A DNA stretch of 64,000 bases, taken from NCBI GenBank assembly GCA_037200445.1, contig JBBCGH010000001.1, positions 5,344,001 to 5,408,000 on the forward strand. Direction: 5' to 3'. The notes under the pieces are model-generated. The model saw only the letters and a list, made by a program, of their open reading frames with translations. It did no database searches and was not told the DNA's origin. Positions 53,424-62,542 of the stretch are shown here, piece after piece. The stretch comes from Alphaproteobacteria bacterium (GTDB lineage Bacteria; Pseudomonadota; Alphaproteobacteria; Rhizobiales; Xanthobacteraceae). A program made the position numbers and the translations under genes. How positions within the stretch are numbered: position 1 is the first letter of the stretch; each line of letters begins with the position of its first letter.

Positions 53424-54473
53424 ATGGCAAGTCCCGCACCCCAGGCCGCCGATGCGCTCACCCTCGCGACGCTGGCGCTGTGCACCGCGTCCTACCTGCC
53501 GGACATCACCACGATCCCGGCCGCGGTGCAGAACGCCCCGCCCCTTGCGGCCGGCGGACGGTGGCAATGTGTCTGGGGGCCGGTGCAGGACAGCGACGAG
53601 TCGAACCTCGCGCTCGTGGCGGGCTACTTCCCGGGCCCGAATGCGGGACCGCAGACCATCTGCGTCACCGTGCGCGGCACCGATTTCGACATCACCGACA
53701 TCTGGGGGATGCTGGAGCAGATCTGGGAAGACCTCGACGCGTCCGACCCGCAACCGATGCCGTGGGCGCTCGACGATCCGGCGCGCATTGCGTCCGGCAC
53801 GCTCGATGGTCTCGGCATCATTCAGGGACTGACCGCCAACGGACAAACGCTCGGCCAGTTTCTGACGGCGTTCTTTTCGCAGCCCGCGAACGCGCATGTC
53901 ACCATCCTGGTCACCGGCCACAGCCTCGGCGGTTGCCTCGCCACCATCGTGGCGACCTGGATACGGGTCCTGCTGCCGAACTTTCGCGGCGCGATCCAGC
54001 CGATCACGTTTGCGGCGCCGACCGCGGGCAACAGCGAGTTCGCGACCTATTACGGCGAGCTGTTTCCGACGGCGCGGCGGTTTCAGAACTCGCTCGACGT
54101 AATCCCGCACGCCTTCTACGACCTCGGCGGCATCAACAGTATTTACGCAAACTCTATGCTCGATACGCCGGACATCATCTGGCTCGGCGTACTCGGGATG
54201 GAAGCCGCGCTGGACATCATGGAGGCGAGCTATGTGCAGCCCGCGCAAGGGCAGCAGATCGTGCCGGGCGCGTTCCTGCTCAACGACGCGACGGACTGGT
54301 ACGCGCAGGCGCTGCACCAGCATCACCTCGCGACTTATCTGGCACTGCTGACCGGCACCCAAGTCGACACGACTGCCCTGCCGCAGCAGAGCGTCGCGCA
54401 TGCCGCGAAGGCGCGGCTGATCAAGCGCATCGGCTCTTTGGAGACCGCGCTGGAGCGGCTCGCCGACCGGTAG
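53424..54473 (+). CDS. Lipase class 3 family protein
   Basis: 349 residues. The nucleophile elbow is TILVTGHSLGGCLATI, with a lipase class 3-type alpha/beta hydrolase around it (QTICVTVRGTDFDITD before it and PITFAAPTAGNSEFA after). A later aspartate in SLDVIPHAFYDLGG and a His in ALHQHHLATYLAL could complete the triad. There is no signal peptide. It may hydrolyse lipids or polymers, including polyhydroxybutyrate, but the neighbourhood does not decide this. It is convergent with the acyl-CoA dehydrogenase gene. Confidence 0.85.
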   Translation: MASPAPQAADALTLATLALCTASYLPDITTIPAAVQNAPPLAAGGRWQCVWGPVQDSDESNLALVAGYFPGPNAGPQTICVTVRGTDFDITDIWGMLEQIWEDLDASDPQPMPWALDDPARIASGTLDGLGIIQGLTANGQTLGQFLTAFFSQPANAHVTILVTGHSLGGCLATIVATWIRVLLPNFRGAIQPITFAAPTAGNSEFATYYGELFPTARRFQNSLDVIPHAFYDLGGINSIYANSMLDTPDIIWLGVLGMEAALDIMEASYVQPAQGQQIVPGAFLLNDATDWYAQALHQHHLATYLALLTGTQVDTTALPQQSVAHAAKARLIKRIGSLETALERLADR

Positions 54474-54474
54474 C

Positions 54475-55698
54475 TTACTCGGCGGCAAGCGGCCGCGTCG
54501 TTGCCTCCACATAGCCGTCGCGCGTCTGCGGCAGCTTCCAGCCGAGCATGCGCGAGGCGACCAGCGTGCGCAGCACCTGCGCGGTGCCGCCGCCGATGGT
54601 GAACATGCGCACATCGCGCGCCATCCTTTCGAGCGGCAGGTCGCGCGAGTAGCCGCGCGCGCCGAACATCTGCAGCGCATCGTTGACGATGCGGATCGCG
54701 GCTTCGCCCGCGAAGATCTTCGCCTGCGCGGCGAGCATCGGATCGGGAAATGCCGAGCCCTCGCCACGCGAACGCGCCGCCGCGTACAGCATCAGGCGCG
54801 ACGCGGTGAGCTGCGTCTGCATGTCGGCGAGCATCCATTGCAGGCCCTGGAATTCGCCGATCGGCCGCCCGAACTGTTGGCGCTCCTTGACCCAGTGGGT
54901 CGCGAGCTCCAGCGCGCCCGCCGCAATGCCCATCGCGACGGTGCCGGCGCCGACGCGTTGCGAATTGTACGCGTTCATCAGGTCGGCAAAGCCGCGACGG
55001 AAACCCGATGGCGGCAACACCGCCATGCTGGCCGGCACTTCGAGATTCTCGAACGCAAGCTCGCCCTCCGGCATGCCGCGCAGGCCCATGGTCTTCTCGC
55101 GGCGAACGACCCGCAAACCCTTCGCCTCGTCACGTACGGCGAGGAAGCCGCCGATGCCGAGCTCGCGGCCCGCTTCGTCGAACACGCGCGCAAAGATCAG
55201 GTGCAAACGCGAGACGCCGCCGCCGGTGATCCAGTGCTTGCGGCCATTGACGATGTAGCGGTCGCCCTTGCGATCGGCGCGCGTGGTCATCGCCAGAGCG
55301 TCCGAGCCCGCGTCAGGCTCGGTGATGCAGATCGCGGGCTTGTCGCCGGAGAGTACGAGTGACGCCGCAAGTCTCTTCTGCTCCTCGCTGCCGTAGGCCA
55401 TCACGGTCGAGATCGCGCCCATGTTGGTCTCGACCACGATGCGCGCCGTGACGGTACAGCACTTCGCCATCTCCTCGATGACCAGCACGGCATCGAGAAA
55501 TGAACGTCCCTGCCCCCCGTACGCCGCGGGAATCGTCATCCCGACGAACCTGGCGTCCGTCAGCGCCTTCACGATGTCCCAGGGGTACTCCTCGTTCGCG
55601 TCGATCGCGGCTGCGCGCGGGCGCACGACCTCGTTCGCGAACGCGCGAGCGCTCGCCCGAAGCGCCAGCTCTTCCGCAGTCAGTCCGAGCGCGTCCAT
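54475..55698 (-). CDS. Acyl-CoA dehydrogenase-like protein, 3-sulfinopropionyl-CoA desulfinase type
   Basis: 407 residues with the ACAD fold: EEYPWDIVKAL near the N-terminus, CITEPDAGSDALAMTTRA, and GLQWMLADMQTQL. The general-base glutamate is absent from both known places: Gly370 in FTIGGGTAQ replaces the medium-chain-type Glu, and Gln247 in NAYNSQRVGAG replaces the isovaleryl-type Glu. Gln at that position, and Arg86 before VVETN, are what I recall for 3-sulfinopropionyl-CoA desulfinase of Advenella (Gln246, Arg84), which splits off sulfite instead of dehydrogenating. The C-terminus LPQTRDGYVEA fits too. It may act in organosulfur breakdown. Confidence 0.85.
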   Translation of the reverse strand: MDALGLTAEELALRASARAFANEVVRPRAAAIDANEEYPWDIVKALTDARFVGMTIPAAYGGQGRSFLDAVLVIEEMAKCCTVTARIVVETNMGAISTVMAYGSEEQKRLAASLVLSGDKPAICITEPDAGSDALAMTTRADRKGDRYIVNGRKHWITGGGVSRLHLIFARVFDEAGRELGIGGFLAVRDEAKGLRVVRREKTMGLRGMPEGELAFENLEVPASMAVLPPSGFRRGFADLMNAYNSQRVGAGTVAMGIAAGALELATHWVKERQQFGRPIGEFQGLQWMLADMQTQLTASRLMLYAAARSRGEGSAFPDPMLAAQAKIFAGEAAIRIVNDALQMFGARGYSRDLPLERMARDVRMFTIGGGTAQVLRTLVASRMLGWKLPQTRDGYVEATTRPLAAE

Positions 55699-55714
55699 GA
55701 ATGCCCCGCGGGGC

Positions 55715-56440
55715 CTACGTCATCACCTGTCCGCCGTTCGCCGAGATCGTCGACCCCGTGATGAACCCCGCGTCGTCGGAGGCAAGGAACACGACGCAGC
55801 GTGCAATCTCCTCCGGCTCGCCGAGGCGGCCCGCCGGAATTTGCGGCAGGATGTTCTTCTCGAGCACATCCTTCGGCACCGCCATCACCATCTCGGTCGC
55901 GATATAGCCCGGGCAGATCGCATTCACCGTGATGCCGGCGCGCGCGCCTTCAAGCGCCAGCGCCTTGGTGAAGCCGATATCGCCGGCCTTCGAGGCCGAG
56001 TAGTTGGCCTGCCCGAACTGGCCCTTCTGCCCGTTGATCGAGGAAATGTTGATGACGCGGCCGAACTTGCGCGAGCGCATGCCGTCCCAGAGCGGGCGTG
56101 TCATGTTGAACAGGGAGTTGAGATTGGTGTTGATCACCGCGTACCACTGGTCGGGCGTCATGCGGTGGAACGGCGCGTCCTTGGTGATGCCGGCGTTGTT
56201 GACCAGAACTTCGACAGGCCCGAGATCGGCCTCGACTTTTTTCAGGCCCTCGACACAGGCGTCGTAGTTCGACACGTCCCACTTGTAGACCGGGATGCCG
56301 GTCTCGGCTTTGAACTTGTTCGCCGCCTCGTCGTTGCCGGCGTAGCTCGCCGCAACCTTGTAGCCTGCGGCCTTCAACGCCTTGGAGATCGCCGCGCCGA
56401 TACCGCGCGTGCCGCCGGTCACCACTGCTACCCGGGCCAT
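55715..56440 (-). CDS. phbB: Acetoacetyl-CoA reductase
   Basis: 241 residues. Short-chain dehydrogenase fold with NADPH-binding GGTRGIGAA and catalytic Ser134-Tyr147-Lys151 in NISSINGQKG and ANYSASK. It reduces acetoacetyl-CoA to (R)-3-hydroxybutyryl-CoA, the second step of polyhydroxybutyrate synthesis. The phbA gene lies upstream on the same strand, 157 bases away; the polymerase phaC is not in the window. Confidence 0.94.
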   Translation of the reverse strand: MARVAVVTGGTRGIGAAISKALKAAGYKVAASYAGNDEAANKFKAETGIPVYKWDVSNYDACVEGLKKVEADLGPVEVLVNNAGITKDAPFHRMTPDQWYAVINTNLNSLFNMTRPLWDGMRSRKFGRVINISSINGQKGQFGQANYSASKAGDIGFTKALALEGARAGITVNAICPGYIATEMVMAVPKDVLEKNILPQIPAGRLGEPEEIARCVVFLASDDAGFITGSTISANGGQVMT

Positions 56441-56597
56441 TTCTCACTCCCCACTTTTGGGTGGTCGCGCACGAACCTGCGGCCACGTTTGTTCGGACCA
56501 GATTAGAGACGTTGAGGGCCGGGCAAAAGGGCGTGGACGCCCGTCTTCGACGGGCTATGCCCGGCCCCTCACGCCGCAGATCAGGAATTTCGCGGGG

Positions 56598-57773
56598 TTA
56601 CCGCTCCACGCACATCGCGATGCCCATGCCGCCGCCGATGCAGAGCGTGGCGAGGCCCTTCTTGGCATCGCGCTTCTGCATTTCGTAAAGCAGCGTGAGC
56701 AGCACGCGCGCACCGGACGCGCCGATCGGATGGCCGATGGCGATCGCGCCGCCGTTGACGTTCACCTTACCGGTATCCCAGCCGAGGTCCTTGTTCACCG
56801 CGCAGGCTTGCGCCGCGAAGGCTTCGTTCGCTTCGATCAGATCGAGGTCCCCGATATTCCAGCCGGCCTTCTTCAGCGCGGCGCGCGAGGCCGGGATCGG
56901 CCCGGTGCCCATGATCGACGGATCGACGCCGGCATGCGCCCAGGAGACGATCCGCGCGAGCGGCTTCTTGCCCGCCGCAGCGGCCGCCTTCGCGGTCATC
57001 AGCACCACCGCGGCAGCGCCATCGTTGATGCCGGAGGCATTCGCGGCGGTGACCGTCCCCTCCTTCGAGAAAGCCGGACGCAGCTTGGCAATCGACTCCA
57101 CCGTCACGCCCGCCTTCGGGTATTCGTCCGTGTCGACCACGATGTCGCCCTTGCGGCCCTTGATGGTGATCGGAACGATCTCGTCCTTGAACTTGCCGGC
57201 CTTCTGCGCGGCCTCGGCCTTGTTTTGCGATGCGGTCGCGAACTCGTCCTGCATCTGCCGCGTGATCTGGTACTTCGTGGCGACGTTCTCGGCGGTCGTG
57301 CCCATGTGATAGCCATTGAAGGCATCCCACAGGCCGTCCTTGATCATGGTGTCGACCAGCTCGACATTGCCCATTTTCACGCCGTTGCGCAGATACTGGC
57401 AGTGCGGCGCCATGCTCATCGACTCCTGGCCGCCCGCGACCACGATGTCGGAATCGCCGTTCATGATCGCCTGATAGCCGAGCGCGACCGCGCGCAGGCC
57501 GGAGCCGCAAAGCTGGTTCACGCCCCAGGCCGGGCTCTCGACCGGAATGCCGGCATTGATGGAGGCCTGGCGGGCGGGGTTCTGTCCCTGCCCGGCGGTC
57601 AGGATCTGGCCCATGATGACTTCGGAGACCTGGCCGCCCTCGATCCCGGCGCGCTTCATCGCCTCGGCGATCGCGGCCTTGCCGAGCTCATGCGCCGGCA
57701 AGCTGCCGAACGCCCCATTGAACGCGCCGACCGGTGTCCGCGCCGCACCGACAATGACGATATCTTCTGACAT
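56598..57773 (-). CDS. phbA: Acetyl-CoA acetyltransferase (beta-ketothiolase)
   Basis: 391 residues. Nucleophile Cys89 is in [16 protein letters not shown]; the second pair lies in [16 protein letters not shown] and [15 protein letters not shown]. It condenses two acetyl-CoA to acetoacetyl-CoA. The enzyme is the first step of polyhydroxybutyrate synthesis and shares the strand with phbB. It is divergent from phaR; a short inverted repeat (GAGGGG/CCCCTC, 57821-57841) lies in its leader. Confidence 0.94.
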   Translation of the reverse strand: MSEDIVIVGAARTPVGAFNGAFGSLPAHELGKAAIAEAMKRAGIEGGQVSEVIMGQILTAGQGQNPARQASINAGIPVESPAWGVNQLCGSGLRAVALGYQAIMNGDSDIVVAGGQESMSMAPHCQYLRNGVKMGNVELVDTMIKDGLWDAFNGYHMGTTAENVATKYQITRQMQDEFATASQNKAEAAQKAGKFKDEIVPITIKGRKGDIVVDTDEYPKAGVTVESIAKLRPAFSKEGTVTAANASGINDGAAAVVLMTAKAAAAAGKKPLARIVSWAHAGVDPSIMGTGPIPASRAALKKAGWNIGDLDLIEANEAFAAQACAVNKDLGWDTGKVNVNGGAIAIGHPIGASGARVLLTLLYEMQKRDAKKGLATLCIGGGMGIAMCVER

Positions 57774-58037
57774 GCAATTCTCCTGATCCCGGCGTCGAGC
57801 CCGCCTGTCCGCCTTGCGTTGAGGGGCATTTGATACCCCTCCGGAAGGCTGTCAATAAGCCATCCGTGCATGCCGGTTTTGCGGGGCACCATACTCTAGC
57901 GCGCAGACCCATCGGGGTTTTTCGCGAAATATGCCGCCTTGCACAAAACGGTAGCCGCCTTCCTTCAAAAGTGCTTATGCTGGCGCGGCTTACCGCGCAA
58001 AAAGCTTTCAGCCATCCTCAGCGAGGGGCACGAGCGA

Positions 58038-58628
58038 ATGAGCACAGCGACCAAATCCGCCGAACCGGTCACCATCAAAAAGTACGCCAATCGGCGGCTC
58101 TACAATACCGGAACCAGCACCTACGTGACCCTCGAGGATCTCGCCACGATGGTGAAGAGCGGCGAGGACTTCGCTGTCTATGACGCGAAGACCGGCGAGG
58201 ACATCACCCGCTCGGTGCTGACCCAGATCATTTTCGAGCAGGAGAACAAGGAAGGCGCACAGAACCTCTTGCCAATCAATTTCCTGCGCCAGCTGATCCG
58301 CTTCTACGGCGACTCGATGCAAATGCTGGTGCCGCGCTACCTGGAAACCTCGATCGACTCGTTGACGCGCGAGCAGCAGAAGTTCCGCGATCAGATATCG
58401 CAGGCTTTCGGCGTGAGCTCGTTCGGCCCGCTCGACGAACAGGTCCGCCGCAACATGGAAATGTTCCAGCGGGCGTTCTCGATGTTCACGCCGTTTGCGC
58501 GCCGCGACGACGGGTCCGCGGCGCCCGAAGAGAAGTCCGCCTCGTCGGGAAGCGATTTGGACGAACTGCGGCGGCAGCTCTCCGACATGCAGAAGAAGGT
58601 CGACAAACTGGGCGGTGGGGAGAAGTAA
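58038..58628 (+). CDS. phaR: Polyhydroxyalkanoate synthesis repressor PhaR
   Basis: 196 residues from ATG 58038. The N-terminal DNA-binding domain TIKKYANRRLYNTGTSTYV (PHB_acc_N) is followed by the PHB_acc domain FEQENKEGAQNLLPINFLR and a polar C-terminus with a coiled-coil-like end. PhaR binds polymer granules and, when free, represses phasin and related genes. Its divergence from phbA-phbB, 264 bases apart, fits this role, but I found no certain operator. Confidence 0.94.
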   Translation: MSTATKSAEPVTIKKYANRRLYNTGTSTYVTLEDLATMVKSGEDFAVYDAKTGEDITRSVLTQIIFEQENKEGAQNLLPINFLRQLIRFYGDSMQMLVPRYLETSIDSLTREQQKFRDQISQAFGVSSFGPLDEQVRRNMEMFQRAFSMFTPFARRDDGSAAPEEKSASSGSDLDELRRQLSDMQKKVDKLGGGEK

Positions 58629-58638
58629 ATCTTCTTTT

Positions 58639-58709
58639 GGCGTGATCTTTTCCGAAAACCGGTACCCACCCCGCATCAAGTGCGGGGCAGGCTTTTTCGG
58701 GATCACGCC
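58639..58709. repeat. GATC/CCGAAAA palindromic repeat, copy 6 (long form)
   Basis: Arms GGCGTGATC and GATCACGCC; inside, TCCGAAAACCGGTACCCA and CTTTTTCGG flank the inner hairpin CCCCGCATCAAGTGCGGGG. It separates the convergent phaR and GGDEF-EAL genes and may end both transcripts. Confidence 0.9.
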
Positions 58710-58710
58710 C

Positions 58711-60489
58711 CTAGCCTGCCGCGGTATTCGCGGTTCCGTTCTCCCACGGCCGGTCGATTCTGGCGCGGCCGATCAGGTCGCCCTGCAGATAGTCGCAGCC
58801 CCATCCGGCAAGGATCGCGGCGGTTTCCTCGTCCTGCACCCACTCGGCGACCGTTTCGAGACCGAGCGAACGCCCCAGCCCGATCATGGTCTGCACGAAT
58901 GCGCGGTCGTCTTCCGAGCGCATCAGATTCTGCACGAACGCCCCGTCGATCTTGATCATGTCGACACCGAGTCGCCGCAGATTGCGGAACGACGTGTAGC
59001 CGGCGCCGAAATCGTCGATCGCGATGCGGCAGCCGAGGTCCTTGGCGCGTGTCACGAAACCCGCGGTTTCGTCGATGTTCTGAATCGCCGCAGTCTCGGT
59101 GATTTCCAGAATCATGCGCTGCGCGACGCCAGGGCGCGCGCGCAGCCGTGCGCTGAAAGCTGACCACCACTCCGGATCGCTGATCGAATCCGGCGAGACA
59201 TTCACACTCACCCGGACGTCGGGCGTGCCGAGAAGCTCGCCGACGACCAGTTCGATCACCCGGTGATCGATCAGGCGCACCAGCCCGAGCTGCTCGGCGA
59301 CCGGCACCACGGCGGTGGCCGGCACGACACCGCCATCGGTGCGGCGGATGCGCATCAGGCATTCATGGAAGGCGACCTGGCGCCCCGAGGTCGTGACCAC
59401 CGGCTCATAGGCGAGCAGGATGCGCCGCTCGTTGAGCGCGGTGATAATCTTGTCGGTCGAGCGCACGTTTTCCTGGCGCAGCGCCTCGAGCTCCACATTC
59501 GGCCGATAGGCAACGAAGGTGCCGCGCCGGCGGGCCTTGGCGGTGTCGAGGGATTCCTGCGCATGAGCCAGGATCTCGTCGACGGTGCGGGCATGACGCG
59601 GCGCGGCCACGCCGCCGATCGTGATCGTCGCCGCGACCGGACCGTTTGCAGTCTGAACCGGATCCTCGCGGACTGCCGCCAGAAAGCGGTCGGCCGCCAT
59701 TGTCAAATCGTCGGGTGTGCAGGTCTTGAGCACAACGCCGAACTTGTTCGACGAAAAGCGGCCGAGCATGTCGCCGCCGCGCATGCGGCTGCGCAGGCGC
59801 CGTCCGACCGCGGCGATAACCTCGTCGGCAACGCCGAAGCCGTAGGACTCGTTGATGCGCGCGAGATTGTCGACCGCGATCATCATGAAGCCGCACGAGC
59901 CACGATACTTGAGCGCGTCTTCGAGAGTGGCGGCGAGCGTTTCGGTCAAGGCGTTGCGGTTCATCTCGCCGGTGAGGCGGTCGAACCGCGACAGGTAGGC
60001 AAGCTGCTGCTCGTTTTGATGGCGCTCAGTGACAGCGCGCACCACGCCGTGCGCGCGGGCCGGACGACCGTCGGGACCTGCGAACCAGCGGCCATTGTCC
60101 TCGACCCAGAGCGGCGTCGCGGCGTCCAGGCCGGTCATCAGGCAGTACTCGGTCTGGTAGGGAACGCCGGCGCCGTAATCGCGTCCGCCGGCATCCATCA
60201 CGGCATCGTAGCGCGTGGACGTATTTTTCGGGTCGAGGAGGCTCGCATAGCTACGGCCCGTCGCGATGCGCGCGACATCGCGAACCTGCAGCACCTCGGC
60301 GGCGTTCGCGCCCCAGGTCAGGGTGTCGGTGTCGATGCGCCACTCGTAAGGGACAAGACCAATCGAAGCGAGAATGCCGTTCGGATCGGCGGCGCGATTG
60401 GTCGCGCTCTGAGCGGGAAGCCGGGCGTCACGCGTCACGGGAAACCTGTTCTGGGTAGGCCGCAGACGTCCAATCTGTCCGGAAATCAT
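58711..60489 (-). CDS. PAS-GGDEF-EAL protein, likely c-di-GMP phosphodiesterase
   Basis: 592 residues from ATG 60489; earlier in-frame starts have no support. A PAS-like region (about 40-150) precedes a GGDEF-type domain whose signature reads RFSSNKFGVVL, so cyclase activity is unlikely. The EAL domain keeps the metal and catalytic residues: FHECLMRI (Glu), NVSPDSI, EITETAAI, IDDFGAGYTSFRNL, MIKIDGAF and LQGDLIG. It should hydrolyse c-di-GMP, with the GGDEF remnant perhaps binding GTP. It has no signal peptide or membrane segment, so it is cytoplasmic. Partner regulators are not adjacent. Confidence 0.87.
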   Translation of the reverse strand: MISGQIGRLRPTQNRFPVTRDARLPAQSATNRAADPNGILASIGLVPYEWRIDTDTLTWGANAAEVLQVRDVARIATGRSYASLLDPKNTSTRYDAVMDAGGRDYGAGVPYQTEYCLMTGLDAATPLWVEDNGRWFAGPDGRPARAHGVVRAVTERHQNEQQLAYLSRFDRLTGEMNRNALTETLAATLEDALKYRGSCGFMMIAVDNLARINESYGFGVADEVIAAVGRRLRSRMRGGDMLGRFSSNKFGVVLKTCTPDDLTMAADRFLAAVREDPVQTANGPVAATITIGGVAAPRHARTVDEILAHAQESLDTAKARRRGTFVAYRPNVELEALRQENVRSTDKIITALNERRILLAYEPVVTTSGRQVAFHECLMRIRRTDGGVVPATAVVPVAEQLGLVRLIDHRVIELVVGELLGTPDVRVSVNVSPDSISDPEWWSAFSARLRARPGVAQRMILEITETAAIQNIDETAGFVTRAKDLGCRIAIDDFGAGYTSFRNLRRLGVDMIKIDGAFVQNLMRSEDDRAFVQTMIGLGRSLGLETVAEWVQDEETAAILAGWGCDYLQGDLIGRARIDRPWENGTANTAAG

Positions 60490-60609
60490 TAAGGATTTGG
60501 CAAACAACCAGAAATCGCTGTTCTGGAAGCGAACAGGCCATGCGGCACGCGGGTTGCGACCTTCAGTCCGAAGCGGGCGTTCCGTCCCGTTTCGAGACAG
60601 GAGGCGGCC

Positions 60610-60918
60610 ATGCGGATCATTGGCGCCAGCTCGTCGGTTTCCACGTTCACGCGGCAGGCCGCGGGCGAAACGTCCGACGGCGCGGCCGCGCAGGTGCAAG
60701 GCACCCGGCTGATGACGATCGAGCCTCCCCGGCGAAACGACCACCCGCGGTTACGGCTCCATCCATCCGGCCCGTTTGTGGCCCACTTGCTCGCGACGCG
60801 GATGCAGGCGCCGCAGACGCGCGAACGCCGGCGCGCCGAGCCGGCAGAGGCAATTGCCGTCTACCGATCGATGACCAAGCCGGTCACGGCTCAAGGGGTG
60901 TTTCGCGCGCGCGTTTAA
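60610..60918 (+). CDS. Conserved hypothetical protein, 102 residues
   Basis: ATG 60610 follows GACAGGAGGCGGCC, a strong ribosome-binding site. The C-terminal part carries HPSGPFVAHLLATRMQAPQTR and RRAEPAEAIAVYRSMTKP, phrases I recognise in hypothetical proteins of Bradyrhizobium relatives. There are no cysteines or membrane segments. It is divergent from the GGDEF-EAL gene, 120 bases away, and its stop overlaps the stop of the convergent ggt gene in the palindrome TTAA. Confidence 0.75.
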   Translation: MRIIGASSSVSTFTRQAAGETSDGAAAQVQGTRLMTIEPPRRNDHPRLRLHPSGPFVAHLLATRMQAPQTRERRRAEPAEAIAVYRSMTKPVTAQGVFRARV

Positions 60919-62504
60919 TACCCGATCGCGCAGCCGTCCTTGCGCGGGTCCGACCCGCCGATCAGCAGCCCGCGCTCCCAGTCGATCACAATGGCCTGTC
61001 CGCCGCCATGCGGCGCCGGCCGCAGCACCACGTTGTGGCCGCGTGCCTTGAGCCCTTCGAACGCCTGCGCCGACACGCCGTGCTCGATCTCGGTGTTTTC
61101 GCCGACGAAGAACACGCGCGGCGCATCGATCGCCTGCTGCACGTCCATGCCGTAGTCGGTCATGTTGGTGATGACGTGCGCGTGTCCCATCGGCTGGTAG
61201 TCCGCGCCCATCACGCCGAATGGCATCACGCAGCGGCCGCCGCGCATCGCCAGCGCCGGAATGATGGTGTGCATCGGCCGCTTGCCCGGCGCGATCATGT
61301 TCGGATGATCGGCCTCCACCACGAACCCGGTGCCGCGATTGTGCAGCATGATCCCGCTCTTCTCGGTGCAGATGCCGGTGCCGAAGGCCGAGTAAAGCGA
61401 GTTGATGATCGACACCGCCATGCGGTCGCGATCGACCACCGTCATGTAGATGGTATCGCTGGTCGGCGCCGGCGCCTTGGGCAGCGGCACGCGCTTGTCT
61501 GGATTCAACAGCGCACTCAGTTTTGTAGCGAAGCCCTTGTCGAGCAGCCCCGCAACCGGCGCGCGCATGAAGGCGGGATCGGCGATGTGCGCATCACGCA
61601 CCCCGAAGGCAAGCCGCGCCGCTTCGAGCGCGAGGTGATAGCGCTCCGCGCCGAACGGATCGAGCTTCGCAAGATCGAAGTTCTCCAGGATATTGAGCAG
61701 CACCAGCGCGGTGAGCCCCTGCCCGTTCGGCGGCAGTTCGACGACGTCGAGGCCGCGATAATTCGTCGAGATCGGCGTGACGGCGTCACCTTTGTGGCGC
61801 GCCAGATCGTCCGCCACGACATCGCCGCCTGCGGCCTGCACGGTCGCCGCGATATCGGCCGCGATGTCGCCCTCGTAGAAGGCCTTCGCTCCGCCCTTCG
61901 CGATTGCCTTCAAGGTTGCGGCCAACGCCGGGAAACGCATGACATGCCCGACCTCGGGCGCGTGGCCGTTCACGAGATAGTGCTTCACCGAGCCCGCGTG
62001 CGGTGCGAGCTTGTTGACGACGCCGGCCCAGTCATAGGCGACACGCGGCGCAATTGGAAACCCATCCTCGGCATGCCGGATCGCGGGGGCCAGCGTGCGA
62101 TCAAGCCCGAAGCGGCCATGCGCCTTGAGGATCGCGTCCCAGGCTTCGATGGCGCCCGGGACGGTCACGGCATGCGGCGACGTCGCCTCGATTTTGTGAT
62201 GCACGCCCTTGGCGCGGAGCTTCTCGGCAGACGCCCCAGAGCCCGCGCGGCCCGAGCCGTTGTAGCCCCAGACCGGCGCGTCGGGCTTCGCCACCAGACA
62301 GAAGCAGTCGCCGCCGATGCCGGTCATGGCGGGCTCGACCACGCAGAGCGTGGCGACCGCCGCGATCGCGGCATCGGCGGCAGTGCCACCGGCCTTCAAC
62401 ATGTCGATTGCGGCGATGCTCGCCAGCGGGTGTGAGGTCGCGGCCATTCCTTCGCGCGCATAGACGGGCGAGCGGCCGGGCAGGTGGAAATCGCGAAATG
62501 TCAT
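60915..62504 (-). CDS. ggt: Gamma-glutamyltransferase
   Basis: 529 residues. The autoprocessing threonine lies in TSDTIYMTVVDRDRM, at the start of the small subunit, with NSLYSAFGTGI and the GxGGxxF region (VIPALAMRGGRCVMPFGVM) after it; MTGIGGDCF is near the N-terminus. The enzyme transfers or hydrolyses gamma-glutamyl groups of glutathione; members of this branch (YwrD-like) lack a classic signal peptide, and none is seen here. The start at 62504 is the first ATG in the frame. Confidence 0.9.
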   Translation of the reverse strand: MTFRDFHLPGRSPVYAREGMAATSHPLASIAAIDMLKAGGTAADAAIAAVATLCVVEPAMTGIGGDCFCLVAKPDAPVWGYNGSGRAGSGASAEKLRAKGVHHKIEATSPHAVTVPGAIEAWDAILKAHGRFGLDRTLAPAIRHAEDGFPIAPRVAYDWAGVVNKLAPHAGSVKHYLVNGHAPEVGHVMRFPALAATLKAIAKGGAKAFYEGDIAADIAATVQAAGGDVVADDLARHKGDAVTPISTNYRGLDVVELPPNGQGLTALVLLNILENFDLAKLDPFGAERYHLALEAARLAFGVRDAHIADPAFMRAPVAGLLDKGFATKLSALLNPDKRVPLPKAPAPTSDTIYMTVVDRDRMAVSIINSLYSAFGTGICTEKSGIMLHNRGTGFVVEADHPNMIAPGKRPMHTIIPALAMRGGRCVMPFGVMGADYQPMGHAHVITNMTDYGMDVQQAIDAPRVFFVGENTEIEHGVSAQAFEGLKARGHNVVLRPAPHGGGQAIVIDWERGLLIGGSDPRKDGCAIGY

Positions 62505-62542
62505 TGAGGAGGAGTCACGAGGGTGGGAAGCGGGACTTTAGA

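Noticed and set aside
57821-57841. PhaR operator at the inverted repeat upstream of phbA
   Set aside because: The arms are only six bases and no match to a documented PhaR site could be established from memory.
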